A model generated the notes under the pieces. That model was given only the letters and a program-made list of their open reading frames with translations. It made no database searches and was not told the DNA's origin. From the NCBI GenBank assembly GCA_017540945.1, contig JAFYAB010000113.1, positions 1 to 27,184 on the forward strand: 27,184 nt of DNA, read 5' to 3'. The number at the start of each line of letters is the position of its first letter. The stretch's first letter is position 1. The position numbers and the translations under genes are program-made. Shown here piece after piece: positions 6,802-14,055 of this stretch. Origin of the DNA: Oscillospiraceae bacterium. Its GTDB lineage: Bacteria; Bacillota_A; Clostridia; Oscillospirales; Oscillospiraceae.

Positions 6802-8037
6802 ATGAGCGAACTCAAACGTACCCGGCTCTATAACGCCCACGTCGCCGCCGGCGCGACGATGGTGGATTTCGGCGGCTGGGAAATGCCCATCCAGTATCCC
6901 AGCGGGATCGTGGCGGAGCATCTCTACACCCGGAAATGCTGCGGCATTTTCGACGTCTCCCACATGGGCAGGCTGCTGATCGAGGGCCCCGACCGGGTCA
7001 AATTCCTGCAGCATGTGCTGTCCAGCAACGTGCAGTCCCTGGAGCTGAACAAGGCCCAGTATTGCATCATTCCCAACGAAAACGGCAGCGCCGTGGACGA
7101 CGCCTACCTCTATCAGTTCTCGGAGGAGCGTTACCTGCTGGTGGTGAACGCCTCCAATACCGATAAAGACCTGGCCTGGTTCGAGCCCATTGTCAAGGAC
7201 TACGACTGCACCATCCGCAACGTCACCGGCGAGACCATTTCCATCGCCGTCCAGGGCCCCGAGAGCGGAAAAATGCTGGCGAAGCTGGCGGGCGTCGAGG
7301 AGGTCACCAAGCCCGCCCGCAACAACCTCTCGATCCTGGATATGGAGGGCCACAAGGTCTGGGTGGCCCGCACCGGCTACACCGGGGAGCCCATCGGCTA
7401 CGAGATCTTCATGAAGAACGAGGACGCGGACTGGGCCTGGAACCGCCTGATCGAGCTGGGCGCCAAGCCCGCCGGTCTCGGCGCCCGGGACACCCTCCGC
7501 ATGGAGGCCATGCTGCCCCTCTACGGCGACGAGATGGGCATCGACGAGGAAGGGAAGGAAATGCCCATCTTCGCTCTGGCCCTGGCCCGCTTCGCCGTCT
7601 CCTTCGACGAGTCCAAGGGCGAGTTCATCGGCCGCAAGGCCCTGGCCAAGCAGGCCGCCGCCCAGACCGCCTTCCGGGAGAAGCGGGGCACCGCCCAGGA
7701 TCTGATCGATCTGCCCAAGCGGGTCCGTCCCATCGCTTTGATGGACCGCGGCGTCATGCGCCACGGCATGGGGATCTACCGGAACGGCGAGAAGATCGGC
7801 TACGTCACCTCCGCCACCATGATCCCCTACTACAAGACCGAGGGCGAGGGCCCCGAGGCCCGGCTGCTGGACGAGACCGGCAAGCGCGCCATCGGCATCG
7901 CCTACATCGCCTCCGACGTTCCCACCGGCGGCGAGGTGGAGGTGGACGTCCGCGGCAAGCGCCTCAAGGCCCTCATCCCTCTGAAGCATGTCGCCAACAA
8001 CCAGCCCCCCTATGTGATCCCCGTCCTTGCCAAGTAA
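6802..8037 (+). CDS. gcvT: Glycine cleavage system T-protein (aminomethyltransferase)
   Basis: This 411-residue protein takes the aminomethyl group from lipoylated H-protein, passes the one-carbon unit to tetrahydrofolate and releases ammonia. The N-terminal block VDFGGWEMPIQYP and the motif GLGARDTLRMEAMLPLYGDE, which belongs to the folate-binding aminomethyltransferase fold, are both present. It is slightly longer than the usual 360-375 residues, with extra sequence in the region around 275-300 (AAAQTAFREKRGTAQDL). The start ATG is preceded by AGGAGG. It is the first gene after the glycine riboswitch and is separated from gcvH by 70 bp. Confidence 0.96.
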   Translation: MSELKRTRLYNAHVAAGATMVDFGGWEMPIQYPSGIVAEHLYTRKCCGIFDVSHMGRLLIEGPDRVKFLQHVLSSNVQSLELNKAQYCIIPNENGSAVDDAYLYQFSEERYLLVVNASNTDKDLAWFEPIVKDYDCTIRNVTGETISIAVQGPESGKMLAKLAGVEEVTKPARNNLSILDMEGHKVWVARTGYTGEPIGYEIFMKNEDADWAWNRLIELGAKPAGLGARDTLRMEAMLPLYGDEMGIDEEGKEMPIFALALARFAVSFDESKGEFIGRKALAKQAAAQTAFREKRGTAQDLIDLPKRVRPIALMDRGVMRHGMGIYRNGEKIGYVTSATMIPYYKTEGEGPEARLLDETGKRAIGIAYIASDVPTGGEVEVDVRGKRLKALIPLKHVANNQPPYVIPVLAK

Positions 8038-8041
8038 GCCC

Positions 8042-8057
8042 GCTTCCTTTTGGAAGC
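8042..8057 (+). other. Small stem-loop between gcvT and gcvH
   Basis: GCTTCC-TTTT-GGAAGC forms a 6-bp stem with a TTTT loop just after gcvT. There is no T-run, so it is not a terminator. It could mark an mRNA processing or stabilising site within the operon. Confidence 0.4.
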
Positions 8058-8107
8058 CGTTCCATATGAACCAATCTGCAGAAATATTTATTTAGGAGGA
8101 TTTTACC

Positions 8108-8485
8108 ATGACCATCAATCCCGATCTGAAGTACACCAAGTCCCATGAGTGGGTCAAGGAAGAGGACGGCGTCGCCGTCGTCGGCATCACCGATTTTGCC
8201 CAAGACGCCCTGGGCGACGTGGTTTTCGTCAACCTGCCTGAGGCGGGCGACGAGGTCGTCGCCGGCGAGTCCTTCGGCGACGTGGAGTCCGTCAAGGCCG
8301 TTTCCGACCTGGTGAGCCCCGTGTCCGGCATTGTGCAGGCTGTCAACGAGGAGCTGATGGACGCCCCCGAGATGCTGAACTCCGATCCCTACGGCGCCTG
8401 GATCATCAAGGTCGAGCAGGTCAACGACTACGAAGAGCTGCTGGACGCCGACGATTACGAGGCCTTCTGCGTTGAGGAGGGCTAA
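8108..8485 (+). CDS. gcvH: Glycine cleavage system H-protein (lipoyl carrier)
   Basis: This 125-residue protein carries the aminomethyl intermediate on a lipoyl arm between the P, T and L proteins. The lipoylation motif [11 protein letters not shown] places the modified residue at K63, and SHEWV near the start (12-16) is typical. The length is normal for the family. AGGAGG lies about 8 nt before the ATG. Its stop codon is immediately followed by the gcvPA start (TAA|ATG), so translation is probably coupled. The lipoate ligase that could modify K63 is three genes downstream. Confidence 0.97.
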   Translation: MTINPDLKYTKSHEWVKEEDGVAVVGITDFAQDALGDVVFVNLPEAGDEVVAGESFGDVESVKAVSDLVSPVSGIVQAVNEELMDAPEMLNSDPYGAWIIKVEQVNDYEELLDADDYEAFCVEEG

Positions 8486-9805
8486 ATGGGCAGCTACGTT
8501 CCCGGAACCCTCTCGGAACGGCAGGAAATGTTGAAGGCCATCGGCATGGAGCGGGAAGAGCAGCTCTATGCCGATGTGCCCGCCCAGATGCTCCTGACCG
8601 AGCCCCTGGACATCCCCTCCGGCATGAGCGAGCTGGAGGTCCGTTCCAAGATGGAGGCCCTGGCCGCTGAGAACAAGGTCTACAAGACCGTGCTCCGCGG
8701 CGCCGGCGCCTACGACCACTACATCCCCAGCATCGTGAAGTATGTTCCCGCCAAGGAAGAATTCCTGACGGCCTACACCCCCTACCAGGCCGAGATGAGC
8801 CAGGGCATCCTGCAGTCCATCTTTGAGTACCAGACCATGATCTGCCAGCTCACCGGCATGGACGTGTCCAACGCCTCCGTCTACGACGGGGCCACCGCCG
8901 CCGCCGAGGCCGCCGCCATGTGCCGGGACCGCAAGCGCAGCGTCACCCTGGTTTCCGCCGCGGTCCATCCCGACACCATCAACACCATCCGCACCTACTG
9001 TTACGGCGCCAATGCCGAGCTGCGGATCGTCCCCTGCAAGGACGGCAGGACCGACCTGGACGCCCTGAAGGAAATGCTGACCCCCGACGTGGCCTCCATG
9101 ATCCTGCAGCAGCCCAACTTCTACGGCCAGCTGGAGGACGCCAAGGCCGTCGGCGAGGCGGTCCACGCCGCCAAGGCCATGTTCGTTCTGTCCTGCGATC
9201 CCCTGAGCCTTGCCATCCTGCCCACGCCCAAGGAAGTCGGCGCGGACGTCATGGTGGGCGAGGGCCAGTGCCTGGGCCTGCCCATCGCCTGGGGCGGCCC
9301 CTATCTGGGCATCATGGCCACCACCGCCAAGCACATGCGCAAGCTCCCCGGCCGCATCGTGGGCGAGACCCGCGACGACGCGGGCAACAAGGCCTACGTC
9401 CTGTCCCTCCAGGCCCGGGAGCAGCACATCCGCCGGGAGAAGGCCAGCTCCAACATCTGCTCCAACGAGGCTCTCTGCGCCCTGACCGCCGGTCTTTATA
9501 TGGCGACGATGGGCCCCGACGGCATGAAGGAAGCGGCCCGGCAGACCACCGCCAAGGCCCACTATCTCCAGGCTGAGCTCTGCAAGCTCCCCGGCGTGGA
9601 GCTGAAGTATGACGGTCCCTTCTATCAGGAGTTCGTCACCGTTCTGCCCAAGCGCTGCGAGGTTCTCAAGGCCCTGGACGCCGCCGGTATCCTGGGCGGC
9701 CTGCCCCTGGGCGAGGATCAGATCCTCTGGTGCGCCACCGAGAAGAACACCCGCGCCGAGCTCGACAGAGCCGTTTCCATCGTGAAGGAGGTGCTGGCGA
9801 AATGA
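8486..9805 (+). CDS. gcvPA: Glycine dehydrogenase (decarboxylating) subunit 1
   Basis: This 439-residue protein is the N-terminal half of the split P-protein. With GcvPB it decarboxylates glycine and loads the aminomethyl group onto H-protein. It opens with the conserved SYVPGTLSERQEML and contains RGAGAYDHYIPS, the YTPYQAE-SQG-LQ block, and DVSNASVYDGATAAAEA. It has the aminotransferase-type fold but the PLP-binding lysine lies in subunit 2. The start touches the gcvH stop codon and its end overlaps gcvPB by ATGA, so the pair is probably made in fixed ratio by translational coupling. Confidence 0.97.
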   Translation: MGSYVPGTLSERQEMLKAIGMEREEQLYADVPAQMLLTEPLDIPSGMSELEVRSKMEALAAENKVYKTVLRGAGAYDHYIPSIVKYVPAKEEFLTAYTPYQAEMSQGILQSIFEYQTMICQLTGMDVSNASVYDGATAAAEAAAMCRDRKRSVTLVSAAVHPDTINTIRTYCYGANAELRIVPCKDGRTDLDALKEMLTPDVASMILQQPNFYGQLEDAKAVGEAVHAAKAMFVLSCDPLSLAILPTPKEVGADVMVGEGQCLGLPIAWGGPYLGIMATTAKHMRKLPGRIVGETRDDAGNKAYVLSLQAREQHIRREKASSNICSNEALCALTAGLYMATMGPDGMKEAARQTTAKAHYLQAELCKLPGVELKYDGPFYQEFVTVLPKRCEVLKALDAAGILGGLPLGEDQILWCATEKNTRAELDRAVSIVKEVLAK

Positions 9806-11199
9806 AGCTGATTTTTGAGAAGAGCGTCCCCGGCCGCCACAGCAGCCTCCTGCCCCCCTGCGACGTCCCCGCCTTCGAGCTGCCCGAGTCCCGCCAGGAG
9901 CCTCTGGAGCTGCCCGAGCTCTGCGAGAACGACGTCTCCCGCCACTACACCCAGCTCTGCCAGCGGGTCCACGGTGTCAACTGCGGCTTCTACCCCCTGG
10001 GCTCCTGCACCATGAAGTACAACCCCCGCATTGACGAGGAAGCTGCGGCTCTGCCCGGCTTCACCGGCGTCCATCCCCTGGCCCCCGCTGAGGCCGTCAA
10101 GGGCTGCCGGGAGGTCTATGAGCTGGCAGCCAAGTACCTCTGCGAGATCTCCGGCATGGACGGCATGACCTTCCAGCCCGCCGCCGGCGCCCACGGCGAA
10201 TTCACCGGCGTGCTGCTGATCAAGCAGTACCACGACGCCCGGGGCGACAAGGCCCGGACCAAGATCATCGTCCCCGACTCCGCCCACGGCACCAACCCCG
10301 CCACCGCCGCCATGTGCGGCTACGACGTGGTGAACGTGGCCTCGGCCCCCGACGGCTGCGTGGATCTGGAGGCTCTGAAGGCCGTCCTGGGTCCCGACAC
10401 CGCGGGCCTGATGCTCACCAACCCCAACACCGTCGGCATCTTCGATCAGAACATCCTGGAGATCACCCGGCTGGTCCACGAGGCCGGCGGCCTGTGCTAC
10501 TACGACGGCGCCAACCTGAACGCCGTCATGGGCCACGTCCGTCCCGGCGACATGGGCTTTGACTGCATCCACATGAACCTGCACAAGACCTTCGCCACCC
10601 CCCACGGCGGCGGCGGTCCCGGCGCGGGCGCCGTGGGCTGCAAGGAGTTCCTGAAGGGCTTCCTGCCCAAGTCCGCCCTGATGGAGGGCGAGGGCAGCAT
10701 CCAGGTCCGGGGCTTCGCCGGCAACTTCCTGGTGGTGGTCCGGGCCCTGGCCTATCTGCTGACATTGGGCCGCGAGGGCGTCCCCGAGGCCTCCACCAAC
10801 GCGGTCCTCAACGCCAACTACCTGATGGAGAAGATCAAGGGCAGCTTCACCCCCGCCTTTGACCGAGTCTGCATGCACGAGTTCGTGCTGGACCTCTCCG
10901 AGTTCAAGAAGGAGACCGGCGTCTCCGCCCTGGACGTGGCCAAGTCTCTGATCGACAACGGCATGCACCCGCCCACAATGTACTTCCCGCTGATCGTCCA
11001 CGAGGCTCTGATGCTGGAGCCCACCGAGACCGAGAGCCGGGAGACCTTGGACGAGGCCGCCGAGATCTTCCGCAAGCTCTTTGAGCTGGCCCATACCGAT
11101 CCCGAGTACATGCACCACGCCCCGCACCATGCCCAGATCGGCCGTCCCGACGAGGTGGCCGCCGCCCGGAACCCCATCGTTCGCTGGGTGAAGGCATGA
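9802..11199 (+). CDS. gcvPB: Glycine dehydrogenase (decarboxylating) subunit 2, PLP-binding
   Basis: This 465-residue protein is the C-terminal half of the split P-protein and holds the cofactor. The PLP lysine is K262 in NLHKTFATPHGGGGPGAG. The substrate and cofactor loops FYPLGSCTMKYNP and PDSAHGTNPAT are also present. I chose ATG 9802 because it overlaps the gcvPA stop in ATGA and the protein begins MKLIFEKS, typical of the family. A 24-codon upstream extension stays in frame but lies within gcvPA and is unlikely. It overlaps lplA at its own end, again through ATGA. Confidence 0.97.
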   Translation: MKLIFEKSVPGRHSSLLPPCDVPAFELPESRQEPLELPELCENDVSRHYTQLCQRVHGVNCGFYPLGSCTMKYNPRIDEEAAALPGFTGVHPLAPAEAVKGCREVYELAAKYLCEISGMDGMTFQPAAGAHGEFTGVLLIKQYHDARGDKARTKIIVPDSAHGTNPATAAMCGYDVVNVASAPDGCVDLEALKAVLGPDTAGLMLTNPNTVGIFDQNILEITRLVHEAGGLCYYDGANLNAVMGHVRPGDMGFDCIHMNLHKTFATPHGGGGPGAGAVGCKEFLKGFLPKSALMEGEGSIQVRGFAGNFLVVVRALAYLLTLGREGVPEASTNAVLNANYLMEKIKGSFTPAFDRVCMHEFVLDLSEFKKETGVSALDVAKSLIDNGMHPPTMYFPLIVHEALMLEPTETESRETLDEAAEIFRKLFELAHTDPEYMHHAPHHAQIGRPDEVAAARNPIVRWVKA

Positions 11200-12254
11200 T
11201 CGAGCGGCTGCTGGTCTGCCGGAGCCGGAGCTTCGACCCCTACGAAAACCTCGCTCTGGAGGAAGCTTTGCTGAACCGGGTGGGGGAGGGGGAGCTGATC
11301 CTCTACCTCTGGCGGAACGAACGCACCGTGGTCATCGGAAGGAACCAGAATCCCTGGAAGGAATGCAGGACCGCCCTCCTCGCTGAGGAGGGCGGCCGCC
11401 TGGCCCGCCGCCTCTCCGGGGGCGGCGCTGTTTTTCACGACCTGGGGAACCTGAACTTCACCTTCCTGATGCGGGAGGCGGACTACGATCTGCCCCGCCA
11501 GCTCACGGTCATCGAGCGGGCCTGCCAAAGCCTGGGCATCCCGGTGGAGTGCTCCGGTCGCAACGACCTGCTGGCCGACGGCCGCAAGTTCTCCGGCAAC
11601 GCCTTTTACAAGCACAACGGCAGGGCCTACCACCACGGCACCCTGATGCTGGACGTGGACCTGGAGATGGTCCAGCGCTATCTGAGTCCCTCCAAGGCCA
11701 AGCTGGCCGCCAAGGGGGTGGATTCCGTCCGCTCCCGGGTGGTGAATTTGCACGAGTTTGTACCGGAGCTGACCGTTGATCGCCTGTCCGACGCCCTGAT
11801 CGCCGCCCTGGCTGAGGTATATGCCGTAGGGGCGGCCATTGGCCGCCCGCCCGAGGCAGAAACCTTCCGGGTCTGTCATTCTGAGCGCAGCGAAGAATCC
11901 GTTCCCCCGTCCTCCGTCCTTCCCCTGGATGTCAACGAGCTGGACCTCCGAAGCCTGACGGAAAAATATAGATCCGACGCCTGGCTCTACGGGCAAAAGC
12001 TGCCCTTCACCCTCTCCGTGGAGGAGCGCTTTCCCTGGGGCGGGGTGGAGCTGCAGCTGAACGTGAACGAGGGCGTCATCCAGGGCGCGAAGGTCTATAC
12101 CGACGCCATGGACGAGACCCTGGCCCCCCGGCTGGAGGCCGCCTTGACCGGCGTTCCCCTCCGCCCGGAAGCTCTGCGGGATCGCCTCGCGGATCTGTGT
12201 CTGCCCGCAGAGCGGGAGAAGGATATGCTGTCGCTGCTCGCGACGGCCCTGTAA
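11196..12254 (+). CDS. lplA: Lipoate-protein ligase A with an in-frame repeat-derived insertion
   Basis: This 352-residue enzyme activates lipoate with ATP and attaches it to acceptor lysines, here most obviously GcvH K63. The N-terminal catalytic domain (about 1-205) has RRLSGGGAVFHDLGNLNFTF (positions about 71-90) and GRNDLLADGRKFSGNAFYK. The C-terminal accessory domain (about 250-352) has ERFPWGGVELQLNVNEG, as in E. coli LplA. Between them, residues about 209-243 look foreign. They are encoded by two sequence modules (11826-11849 and 11875-11901) that also occur in the intergenic DNA after lpd, and give the low-complexity peptide VGAAIGRPP and CHSERSEESVPP. The frame stays open, so the protein is probably made. 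The gene overlaps gcvPB by ATGA and ends the riboswitch-controlled operon. Confidence 0.93.
   Translation: MIERLLVCRSRSFDPYENLALEEALLNRVGEGELILYLWRNERTVVIGRNQNPWKECRTALLAEEGGRLARRLSGGGAVFHDLGNLNFTFLMREADYDLPRQLTVIERACQSLGIPVECSGRNDLLADGRKFSGNAFYKHNGRAYHHGTLMLDVDLEMVQRYLSPSKAKLAAKGVDSVRSRVVNLHEFVPELTVDRLSDALIAALAEVYAVGAAIGRPPEAETFRVCHSERSEESVPPSSVLPLDVNELDLRSLTEKYRSDAWLYGQKLPFTLSVEERFPWGGVELQLNVNEGVIQGAKVYTDAMDETLAPRLEAALTGVPLRPEALRDRLADLCLPAEREKDMLSLLATAL
11826..11901 (+). repeat. Compound dispersed-repeat modules inside lplA
   Basis: Module A, 11826-11849, is palindromic (GGGCGGCC-ATT-GGCCGCCC). Module B, 11875-11901, reads TCATTCTGAGC..AGCGAAGAATCCG. Both recur in 13924-13979: module A in the same orientation with a few changes, module B as a near-identical reverse complement. 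This marks them as mobile or dispersed repeats. Confidence 0.75.
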
Positions 12255-12258
12255 ACGC

Positions 12259-12389
12259 AAATCGGGATTTTTGAGATATCGCGAGAACGCCCGTAGGGGC
12301 CGATGCCCACATCGGCCCTCCGCTGCGACACGGGGTAGGGCCGATGTGGGCATCGGCCCCTACGAGAAGCATTCGCCAAATCCCGATTT
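12259..12389. repeat. Nested inverted-repeat element between lplA and lpd
   Basis: A perfect 27-bp inverted repeat (12292-12318 and 12338-12364, 19-bp loop) sits inside a second, perfect 12-bp inverted repeat (AAATCGGGATTT at 12259-12270, AAATCCCGATTT at 12378-12389). Each 27-bp arm is itself partly palindromic (GGGCCGAT...ATCGGCCC). This looks like a palindromic intergenic element or small MITE. There is no T-run for termination directly beside the long stem. Confidence 0.85.
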
Positions 12390-12403
12390 TACACAAGAAT
12401 GGA

Positions 12404-12432
12404 TTGCATTGACAACGGATTCATTGTATGAT
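12404..12432 (+). promoter_or_regulatory. Probable promoter of lpd
   Basis: TTGCAT (12404-12409), a 17-bp spacer and TATGAT (12427-12432) lie 30 bp before the lpd start and just downstream of the inverted-repeat element. This suggests lpd can be made independently of the glycine riboswitch. Confidence 0.6.
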
Positions 12433-12462
12433 GAACAAAACGAAACAAGAGGAGAGAATCCT

Positions 12463-13836
12463 ATGAGCACTTATGATCTGATCGTGATCGGCGCGGGTCC
12501 CGGCGGCTATGAGGCTGCGCTGCATGCGGCCAAGCTGGGCCTCAAGACCGCGCTCGTCGAGCGCCGGGACGTGGGCGGCACCTGCCTCAACCGGGGCTGC
12601 ATCCCCACCAAGACCCTGCTGCACTCCGCCGAGATCTTCCACGAGGCCAAGGAGGCCGGGACCTTCGGCGTCAAGGCCGAGAACGTGGGCTTCGATCTGC
12701 CCGCGATCTTCGCCCGGAAGCAGGCCGTGGTGGAGAAGCTCCGCGGCGGCGTGGAGGCCCTGCTGAAATCCGCCAAGGTGACCCTCCTGCGGGGCACCGG
12801 CACCGTCCTGGGCACCGGCCGTGTCAAGGTGACTAACGCCGAGGGCAGCGAGGAGTACGAATGCGCCAATATCCTCTGCGCCACCGGCTCCGTCCCCGCC
12901 CGGCCCCCCATCCCCGGCCTGGAGCTGGCCATGAGCTCCGACGAGCTGCTGGACGGGGCCGAGACCCTCTACAAGAGCCTCATCATCATCGGCGGCGGCG
13001 TCATTGGCGTGGAGCTCGCCACCTTCTACGCGGACCTGGGCTGCCCCGTCACCATCGTGGAGGGTCTGGACCGCCTGCTGCCCAACATGGACAAGGAGCT
13101 GGGCCAGAATCTTGCCATGCTGCTGAAAAAGCGCGGCGTTGCCATCCAGACCGGCGCCATGGTCCAGGGCGTGGAGAAGTCCGAAAACGGCCTGACCGTC
13201 CGCTTCGAGCAGAAGGGCAAGGCCGGCGCCGTGGAGGCCGAGGCCGTGCTCTGCGCCATCGGCCGCGCCCCCTACAGCAAGGATCTGTTTGCGGAAGGAC
13301 TTGAAGTGGCTTACGACCGCCGCCGGGTTCATGTGGACGAGCACTTCCGCACCTCCGTTCCCGGCGTCTACGCCATCGGCGACGTCTCCTCTCCCGTCCA
13401 GCTGGCCCATGTGGCCACCGCCCAGGGCATCGCCTGTGTGGACGAGATCGCAGGCCGGAGCCCCGGTCAGGATCTGAGCATGGTGCCCGGCTGCGTCTAC
13501 ACCCGTCCCGAGATCGCCACCGTGGGCGTCACCGAGGCCGAGGCCAAGGACCGGGGCATCCCCGTCAAGACCGCCAAGGGCCTCATGTCCGCCAACGGCC
13601 GGACCGTGATCCTGGAGGGTGAGCGGGGCTTCATGAAGCTGGTGGCCAACGCCGAGACCGGCAAGCTCATCGGCGCGGCCCTCATGTGCGAGCGGGCCAC
13701 GGATATGATCTCCCAGCTCAGCGCCGCCATGGCCAACGGCCTGACGGTCAAAGAGATGCTGGGCTTCATCCGGCCGCACCCCACCTTCGAGGAAGCCCTG
13801 GGCGGAGCGCTGGAGGCCCTGGCGGAGAAGCTGTAA
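12463..13836 (+). CDS. lpd: Dihydrolipoyl dehydrogenase (glycine cleavage L-protein)
   Basis: This 457-residue flavoenzyme reoxidises the dihydrolipoyl arm of H-protein with NAD+. It has an FAD-binding GAGPGGYEAA motif (10-19), redox disulfide C41-LNRG-C46, an NAD-binding GGGVIGVELA segment, the second FAD motif YAIGDVSS, and the dimer-interface active site H439-P-T-F-E-E444. The ATG at 12463 has AGAGGAG upstream and gives the standard N-terminus. The frame extends further upstream, but only through the inverted-repeat DNA. It completes the glycine cleavage set and is separated from lplA by a repeat element and a promoter. Confidence 0.97.
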   Translation: MSTYDLIVIGAGPGGYEAALHAAKLGLKTALVERRDVGGTCLNRGCIPTKTLLHSAEIFHEAKEAGTFGVKAENVGFDLPAIFARKQAVVEKLRGGVEALLKSAKVTLLRGTGTVLGTGRVKVTNAEGSEEYECANILCATGSVPARPPIPGLELAMSSDELLDGAETLYKSLIIIGGGVIGVELATFYADLGCPVTIVEGLDRLLPNMDKELGQNLAMLLKKRGVAIQTGAMVQGVEKSENGLTVRFEQKGKAGAVEAEAVLCAIGRAPYSKDLFAEGLEVAYDRRRVHVDEHFRTSVPGVYAIGDVSSPVQLAHVATAQGIACVDEIAGRSPGQDLSMVPGCVYTRPEIATVGVTEAEAKDRGIPVKTAKGLMSANGRTVILEGERGFMKLVANAETGKLIGAALMCERATDMISQLSAAMANGLTVKEMLGFIRPHPTFEEALGGALEALAEKL

Positions 13837-13838
13837 AC

Positions 13839-13980
13839 GCCTTCCCCTTGCGGGGAAGCTGTAGCGCGGGCAATCTGCCCGCCCGACGAGGCAACAGGCA
13901 ACAGGCAATAGGGGACGGGGGATGCGGATTCTTCGCTTTGCTCAGAATGACCCGCTCGTAGGGGGCGGTGATTGGACGCC
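13839..13980. repeat. Mosaic of short dispersed repeats after lpd
   Basis: Starting 3 bp after the lpd stop, this stretch contains: a hairpin CTTCCCC-TTGC-GGGGAAG (13841-13858), related to the repeat at 27145-27184; CGGGCA-ATC-TGCCCG; a 7-bp tandem AGGCAAC, AGGCAAC, AGGCAAT (13889-13909); a reverse-complement copy of lplA module B (about 13924-13951); and a diverged copy of module A (about 13957-13980). No gene is visible in 13837-14055. Confidence 0.8.
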
Positions 13981-14004
13981 CGCTCACCCCGCCCGGAAGT
14001 CCGG

Positions 14005-14036
14005 AATGCAAAATGCAGGATGCAAAATGCAAAATG
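14005..14036 (+). repeat. 7-bp tandem repeat upstream of the SLH nuclease gene
   Basis: Four consecutive 7-mers (AATGCAA, AATGCAG, GATGCAA, AATGCAA) plus a partial fifth end only 4 bp before the AAGGAG of the next gene. Confidence 0.8.
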
Positions 14037-14055
14037 ATCGAAGGAGAATAAAGAA

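Noticed and set aside
9730..9801. Upstream extension of gcvPB
   Set aside because: It lies within the end of gcvPA; the ATGA overlap start at 9802 matches the family N-terminus.
7973..11130. Long minus-strand frames opposite gcvT, gcvH, gcvPA and gcvPB
   Set aside because: Shadows of strongly conserved genes caused by GC-rich codon use.
12410..12432. TTGACA near 12410 as -35 for lpd
   Set aside because: Spacing to TATGAT is only 12 bp; TTGCAT one step upstream gives 17 bp.
12271..12462. Upstream extension of lpd by 64 codons
   Set aside because: It reads through the inverted-repeat element; ATG 12463 has the ribosome binding site and gives the standard N-terminus.
13841..13858. Hairpin after lpd as an intrinsic terminator
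   Set aside because: The 7-bp stem has no T-run and matches a dispersed repeat family found again at 27145, so it is better explained as a repeat.
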